DNA from: Leeuwenhoekiella nanhaiensis
Lineage (GTDB): Bacteria; Bacteroidota; Bacteroidia; Flavobacteriales; Flavobacteriaceae
Direction: 5' to 3'
Length of the DNA stretch: 64,000 nt
NCBI RefSeq assembly: GCF_002744755.1
Contig: NZ_KZ319290.1
Span: 186,001 to 250,000, forward strand
The notes beneath the pieces were generated by a model. It ran no database searches and was not told the DNA's origin. It saw only the letters and a list, made by a program, of their open reading frames with translations. Shown here piece after piece: positions 60,189 to 64,000 of the stretch. The position numbers were made by a program, and so were the translations under genes. Every line of letters starts with the position of its first letter. The stretch's first letter is position 1.

Positions 60189-60585
60189 ACTGCGGGGGCA
60201 TATAAAAACGGTTGAAGTGAGCGGCAATCTCAGTCTTGTGGGCGTTGAACTCCAAAACGGACAGCTGTTTAAAGCCATCGTGATTGACACCCCGCAAAGC
60301 GCTTCGTATCTCAAGCCCGAAACCACCGTAGCTGTGGTTTTTAAAGAAACTGAAGTCATCATCGGTACCGGAACTCAGTTTCAAATAAGTCTTCAAAATC
60401 AAATACCCGCAACAATTGCTCAACTGGAGCAGGGAAAATTGCTGTCTAAATTAAAGCTTGAAACTACCAACGGAAGCATCAGTGCCATCATAAGCAGCAA
60501 TGCCGTAGACAATCTGAATTTAGAATTGGGTCAGGAAGTGACCGCTATGATTAAGTTGAATGAAGTAATGCTGCGCGCCTTATGA
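60181..60585 (+). CDS. Stand-alone molybdate-binding protein with two TOBE/Mop domains
   Basis: The protein has 134 residues from ATG 60181; an upstream TTG (60166) inside modA is not preferred. The second half is a clear Mop/TOBE unit (ATIAQLEQGKLLSKLKLETT, then AIISSNAVDNLNLELGQEVT). The first half (HIKTVEVSGNLSLVGVELQN, then TTVAVVFKETEVIIGT) is a diverged copy. Such proteins store molybdate or sense it. The gene sits between modA and modB, overlapping both, so the amounts of storage protein and transporter are linked. Confidence 0.82.
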   Translation: MNELRGHIKTVEVSGNLSLVGVELQNGQLFKAIVIDTPQSASYLKPETTVAVVFKETEVIIGTGTQFQISLQNQIPATIAQLEQGKLLSKLKLETTNGSISAIISSNAVDNLNLELGQEVTAMIKLNEVMLRAL

Positions 60586-61253
60586 ATTGGGAACCGCTTT
60601 TACTCACCTTTAAACTGGCACTCGTCACCACGCTCATTTTATTTGTAATCGCGATACCTATCGCTTATAAATTAAGCCGTTCGACCTCGCGCATCAAACC
60701 GGTTGTAGAAGCTTTGGTGAGTATGCCTTTGGTGCTGCCGCCCACGGTTTTAGGTTTCTATTTTTTAGTTGCTTTTAGTCCAAATAACGCCTTTGGCAGT
60801 TGGCTGAGTGAGTGGCTGGGTATCAAACTTATTTTTTCCTTTCCCGGCCTGGTGGTCGCGTCGCTAATTTACAGTTTGCCGTTTATGGTGCACCCTATTC
60901 AGGCGGGTTTAAGCGGAATCTCAAAATCAATCACTGAGGCTTCTTACGTAATGGGCAAATCAAAATGGGAGACCTTACTGCGGGTGCAACTGCCGCAAAT
61001 TAAACCTGCATTACTAACGGGTGTCGTGCTTTCGTTTGCGCATACGGTGGGCGAATTTGGAGTGGTTTTGATGATAGGAGGCAACATTCCCGGAAAGACA
61101 AAAGTGGCGTCAATAGCGATTTACGATGAGGTTGAAGCGCTTAATTATGATGCTGCAAACGCCTACTCACTGGTACTTTTCGCAATTACCTTTTGTATTT
61201 TATTGATAGTGTATCTGGTAAATGGTAAATATCTTAAGGGCTTTTGGAAATGA
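60582..61253 (+). CDS. modB: Molybdate ABC transporter permease
   Basis: This 223-residue inner-membrane permease has five or six helices. ModB motifs are LVSMPLVLPPTVLGFYFLVA, LPFMVHPIQAGL and the EAA loop SITEASYVMGKSKWETLLRV, which contacts the ATPase. LSFAHTVGEFGVVLMIGGNI is the family signature. It overlaps the TOBE gene by 4 bp and modC by ATGA. Confidence 0.95.
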   Translation: MNWEPLLLTFKLALVTTLILFVIAIPIAYKLSRSTSRIKPVVEALVSMPLVLPPTVLGFYFLVAFSPNNAFGSWLSEWLGIKLIFSFPGLVVASLIYSLPFMVHPIQAGLSGISKSITEASYVMGKSKWETLLRVQLPQIKPALLTGVVLSFAHTVGEFGVVLMIGGNIPGKTKVASIAIYDEVEALNYDAANAYSLVLFAITFCILLIVYLVNGKYLKGFWK

Positions 61254-62131
61254 TACAGATCGATCTCAAAAAATCTTTGCAAGGCGCAAACGGAGCGATG
61301 CAGCTTGACCTCAATCTGGAGATTGCTGAAGGTCAATTTGTGACGCTTTACGGCCCGTCTGGCGCCGGAAAAACTTCGACTTTACGCATGATCGCGGGTT
61401 TGATGCAGCCTGATTCCGGGAAGTTGAGCGTTGGAGGAGCGGTGTGGTTTGATGCTGAAAGTGGAACAAACCGAAGTGTCCAGAAGCGGGGAGTGGGTTA
61501 TGTTTTTCAGGATTATGCCTTGTTTCCGCATATGACGGTTTTAGAAAATCTGAATTTCGCAAAGGCGAAAGGTGCCTCGCAAACTTTGGTCAACCAGTTA
61601 CTGGAATTGATGGAACTCGGAGATTTGCAGCATCGCAAACCGGAAACCTTAAGCGGCGGACAAAAACAACGCGTGGCTCTTGCCCGCGCGGTGGTTCAAA
61701 AACCGGAAATTCTACTTCTTGATGAGCCGCTTTCCGCGCTTGATGCGGGTATTCGGCATAAATTGCAGGGCTATCTGAAGCGCATTCACGAAGAGTTTAA
61801 ACTGACCACGATACTCATTTCTCATGATGTAGGCGAAATCGTAAAACTCTCCGATTATGTGTATCATCTGGAAGCCGGTAAAGTGATTGCTCACGGCAAA
61901 CCCGAGACCCTATTTACAGGTCAAAGCATCAGCGGAAAATTTAAGTTTACCGGTGAAGTTTTAAAACTTGAGCAGGAGGAGATTTTAAGCGTTCTGTCTA
62001 TTCTGATTCATACCCAGGTGGTAAAGGTTGTGGTAAGTCATGAGGAAGCCGAAAAGCTTCAACCCGGTGATCAGGTTCTGGTAGTGAGTAAGGCTTTTAA
62101 TCCGTTAGTCTATAAACTGGAAAACGGATAG
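61250..62131 (+). CDS. modC: Molybdate ABC transporter ATPase
   Basis: The protein has 293 residues from ATG 61250, which overlaps the modB stop (ATGA); a TTG two codons upstream is not preferred. It has Walker A GPSGAGKTS, Q-loop YVFQDYALFPHM, signature LSGGQKQRVALARA, Walker B LLLDEPLSALD, and the switch His in LISHDVGE. A C-terminal TOBE-like part (FKFTGEVLKLEQEEILSVLS) is shorter than in E. coli ModC (352 residues), which may be offset by the separate TOBE protein. Confidence 0.95.
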   Translation: MIQIDLKKSLQGANGAMQLDLNLEIAEGQFVTLYGPSGAGKTSTLRMIAGLMQPDSGKLSVGGAVWFDAESGTNRSVQKRGVGYVFQDYALFPHMTVLENLNFAKAKGASQTLVNQLLELMELGDLQHRKPETLSGGQKQRVALARAVVQKPEILLLDEPLSALDAGIRHKLQGYLKRIHEEFKLTTILISHDVGEIVKLSDYVYHLEAGKVIAHGKPETLFTGQSISGKFKFTGEVLKLEQEEILSVLSILIHTQVVKVVVSHEEAEKLQPGDQVLVVSKAFNPLVYKLENG

Positions 62132-62437
62132 AAATTCAATATTCAAGATTTAAAGTTTAAGGTTACGGCAAACGCCTAGTCGATTCTTAACAGTATGCAG
62201 TCTCAGTTTACAGTTGATAGTGAGTAAGAGATAAAATGCGGAAAAAAAGAAAACGATTCAACGATTAAACTCTTCCACGATTAAACTTTTTTACATCTTA
62301 AGAAATCAGAAATCAGAAATCAGAAATCAGAAATCAGAAATCAGAAATCAGAAATCAGAAATCAGAAATCAGAAATCAGAAATTAAAACTGCCAAACCCA
62401 TTAACTCAGCACTCTGAATTCAGCACTCAGCATTAAA
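62132..62437. other. Repeat-rich intergenic region between modC and fbp
   Basis: The 306 bases hold no gene. They contain a 7-bp tandem array (62301-62383), a doubled ACGATTAAACT phrase (about 62256-62290) and near-repeats of CAGCACTC (62406-62430). No terminator is clear for either gene. Confidence 0.6.
62301..62383. repeat. Tandem 7-bp repeat (AGAAATC), about 12 copies
   Basis: The array spans 83 bp, about 11.9 perfect copies with no mismatch. It lies between convergent genes. Perfect identity suggests recent expansion or variable copy number. Confidence 0.92.
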
Positions 62438-63445
62438 CTAGTCTTCCTGCTTTAGAAACCATTCAATTTTTTCAACCTCCTTTTTACATCCGCAGAAAAA
62501 GGGAGCCCGCTCGTGCAGCTCAGTGGGTTGGCGTTCCATTATGCGACCATAACCGTCTGAAGCCATTCCGCCGGCCTGTTCGGCTATAAAAGCCATAGGA
62601 TTGCATTCGTAGAGCAGACGCAATTTGCCTTTTGGGGCTGTAGTTCCGGTAGGGTAGAGAAACACACCTCCCAGCAACATATTTCGATGAAAGTCGGCAA
62701 CCAGAGAGCCGGTATAACGGGAGGTAAACGGGCGTTTGTCAGCCTCGTCCAGTTCCTGAGTCCAGCGGATGAATTTTTTAATTCCCTGCGGAAAATGCAC
62801 GTAATTCCCTTCATTTATTGAATAAATACGACCGGATTCGGGGAATTTTATGTCCGGATGCGATAGAAAAAAGGAGCCAATGCCCGGATCAAACGTAAAG
62901 CCGTGTACGCCGTTTCCGGTGGTGTAAACGAGCATGGTTGAAGAGCCATAGATCAGGTATCCCGCAGCCACCTGATTAACACCCGGCTGCAGAAAATCTT
63001 CAAGGGTCACCGGGGTTCCGGTGGGGCTGATGCGCCGGTAAATACTAAAAATCGTACCCACGGTAATATCTACATCAATGTTAGAAGACCCGTCTAGCGG
63101 ATCAAACAACACCACATAATTTGCATTTTTATGCCGGTCTTCATTAAAGACCACAAAGTCTTCCAGTTCTTCAGAAGCGAGACCGCAGATATCGCCACGA
63201 TCACGCAAGGTGCTTATAAACATATCATTGGCAAGAACATCAAGCTTGGCCTGTACTTCTCCCTGTACATTTTCATTGCCTGCTTTTCCACGTATTTCGG
63301 CGAGCCCCGCTTTATTGATTTCCTGATTAACCATTTTACCGGCGAGACGTATAGCACTTAAGAGGGCTGTTAGTTCGCCTTTGGCATACGGAAAATCCTG
63401 TTGATTTTTAATGATAAATTCGCCAAGCGTGGTGTGTCTTTCCAT
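62438..63445 (-). CDS. fbp: Fructose-1,6-bisphosphatase, class 1
   Basis: This 335-residue FBPase removes the 1-phosphate in gluconeogenesis. Metal and substrate motifs are [43 protein letters not shown] and [20 protein letters not shown] near the C-terminus. It is a sensible partner for growth on uronates and amino acids, which needs gluconeogenic hexose. A dyad 62 bp upstream (63507-63535) is a candidate control site. Confidence 0.97.
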   Translation of the reverse strand: MERHTTLGEFIIKNQQDFPYAKGELTALLSAIRLAGKMVNQEINKAGLAEIRGKAGNENVQGEVQAKLDVLANDMFISTLRDRGDICGLASEELEDFVVFNEDRHKNANYVVLFDPLDGSSNIDVDITVGTIFSIYRRISPTGTPVTLEDFLQPGVNQVAAGYLIYGSSTMLVYTTGNGVHGFTFDPGIGSFFLSHPDIKFPESGRIYSINEGNYVHFPQGIKKFIRWTQELDEADKRPFTSRYTGSLVADFHRNMLLGGVFLYPTGTTAPKGKLRLLYECNPMAFIAEQAGGMASDGYGRIMERQPTELHERAPFFCGCKKEVEKIEWFLKQED

Positions 63446-63769
63446 AATTGAGAATAGGTGGTTTTGTTGAGGAATTAAAGCGTTTTTTAAAATACTGATG
63501 TCAATAGTTTAAAGCGAAATCGTTTTCGTTTAAACTGAAATACGAATACCTTAACGTATTCTGATGCCAAAAATAATTTAAACATCTGAAATCGGGACTA
63601 CGAGTAGCGCTTTTTTTAGCTTGAAATCCATTTAGGAAAAACCGAATTCAAAATCTTGAATCTCATCGATTTACTATTACGTTTTCGGTTTTACTTCGAC
63701 TTAAAAAAGACCTAAAAATGGGGACATCTGCCTAAAAACCGGTAATTTCGGAAGACGAATAGCAGACAT
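63446..63769. promoter_or_regulatory. Divergent region between fbp and the NADH dehydrogenase gene
   Basis: These 324 bases hold the 29-bp dyad at 63507-63535, a second small inverted repeat AATACG/CGTATT (63539-63560), and TAATTTCG (63743-63750), one base from a -7 element, 20 bp before the plus-strand gene. Nothing coding is seen. Confidence 0.5.
63507..63535. promoter_or_regulatory. Dyad upstream of fbp (LacI-like core)
   Basis: GTTTAAAGCGAAA and TTTCGTTTAAAC are inverted with one bulged base, around a core GAAATCGTTTTC that has the central CG and flanking GAAA/TTTC of LacI-type operators. Confidence 0.5.
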
Positions 63770-64000
63770 ATGAAAAAGCACATTGTAGTTATAGGTGGAG
63801 GATTTGCCGGGGTAAATCTGGTAAAAAAACTTCGTAAATCTTCAGAATATCAGATCAAATTAGTTGATAAGAATAATTACAATTTCTTTCCGCCTCTGTT
63901 ATATCAGGTATCTACAGGTTTTCTCGACCCATCAAGCATTACTTTTCCTTTTCGTAATCTATTCAGAGACCAGGGGAACTTTCGGTTTCATATGGGAAGC
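63770..64000 (+). CDS. Type II NADH dehydrogenase-like FAD oxidoreductase, N-terminal part (cut by window edge)
   Basis: 77 codons are visible, open to the window end. The start MKKHIVVIGGGFAGVNLVKK is a Rossmann FAD-binding loop (GxGxxG), followed by a DKNNYNFFPPLLYQVSTGFL segment typical of NDH-2 enzymes, then SITFPFRNLF. NDH-2 passes electrons from NADH to quinone at the membrane without pumping protons. The NADH-binding half and membrane anchor are outside the window. Confidence 0.85.
   Translation, partial: MKKHIVVIGGGFAGVNLVKKLRKSSEYQIKLVDKNNYNFFPPLLYQVSTGFLDPSSITFPFRNLFRDQGNFRFHMGS

Noticed and set aside
62301-62383. Possible CRISPR array
   Set aside because: The 7-bp unit is repeated without spacers and there are no cas genes.

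Overview
The window looks like chromosome from a marine-type member of the Flavobacteriaceae (Bacteroidota). Signs of this are the SusC/SusD pairs, a type III glutamine synthetase beside a eukaryote-like GSII, a PurM of about 390 residues, DUF3078, DUF1599 and BT_3928/DoxX-type proteins, and promoters of the Bacteroidota form (TTTG, about 20 nt, TAnnTTTG). I see no rRNA, tRNA, insertion sequence, phage or CRISPR array.

Layout. 1-4746 (minus): a housekeeping run of prmA (cut by the window edge), tpiA, a TlpA-like thioredoxin, an OppB/DppB-type permease whose real start seems to be CTG, a DoxX-thioredoxin-DUF6624 fusion, and DUF1599. 4862-6736 (plus): folP and a Na+/Ca2+ antiporter, ending in a shared terminator. 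6857-10256: two divergent glutamine synthetases (GSII and GSIII). 10665-19017 (plus): a curli (functional amyloid) locus. It has three separately terminated curlin genes, each behind the same 26-bp box (two TTATTAA repeats), then a small divergent curlin-like protein, a CsgH-like/CsgE fusion, CsgF, a CsgG carrying an extra C-terminal beta-barrel-like domain, and a lipoprotein with regulatory-like, FN3 and PD40 repeats. 19199-22788: purM, a DUF3078 protein, a membrane protein and a conserved hypothetical gene.

22797-39742 (minus) is one unbroken 17-kb polysaccharide utilisation operon: FAS1, SusC, SusD, FAS1, FAS1, SusC, SusD, sulfatase, L-rhamnose mutarotase. Gaps are 1 to about 40 bp and no lyase or glycoside hydrolase is encoded. 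It is divergent from a DUF4861 lipoprotein gene; a perfect LacI-type operator lies between them. 41291-51885 (plus) is a complete hexuronate operon (kduI, kduD, uxaC, kdgK, kdgA, a three-gene TRAP transporter, uxaB, uxaA), followed by a convergent lacI-family regulator and a mannonate-oxidoreductase-type SDR. Together these suggest capture of uronate-rich, probably sulfated and/or rhamnose-containing oligosaccharides at the surface, import of uronates by TRAP, and conversion to KDG and then pyruvate plus glyceraldehyde 3-phosphate, under LacI control.

54170-64000 is mixed: a TPR protein, a Yip1-like membrane protein, a FrnE-like DsbA, a divergent cupin/TetR pair with two matching operators, a MarR with a palindrome at its start, a small membrane protein, a VOC protein, a molybdate transporter (modA, a two-TOBE protein, modB, modC), an approximately 12-copy 7-bp repeat, fbp with an upstream dyad, and the start of a type II NADH dehydrogenase.

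The most distinctive parts are the rearranged curli machinery with its shared upstream box and the FAS1-rich, enzyme-poor SusCD operon joined to the uronate pathway. Function statements rest on motif reading; no database search was possible.
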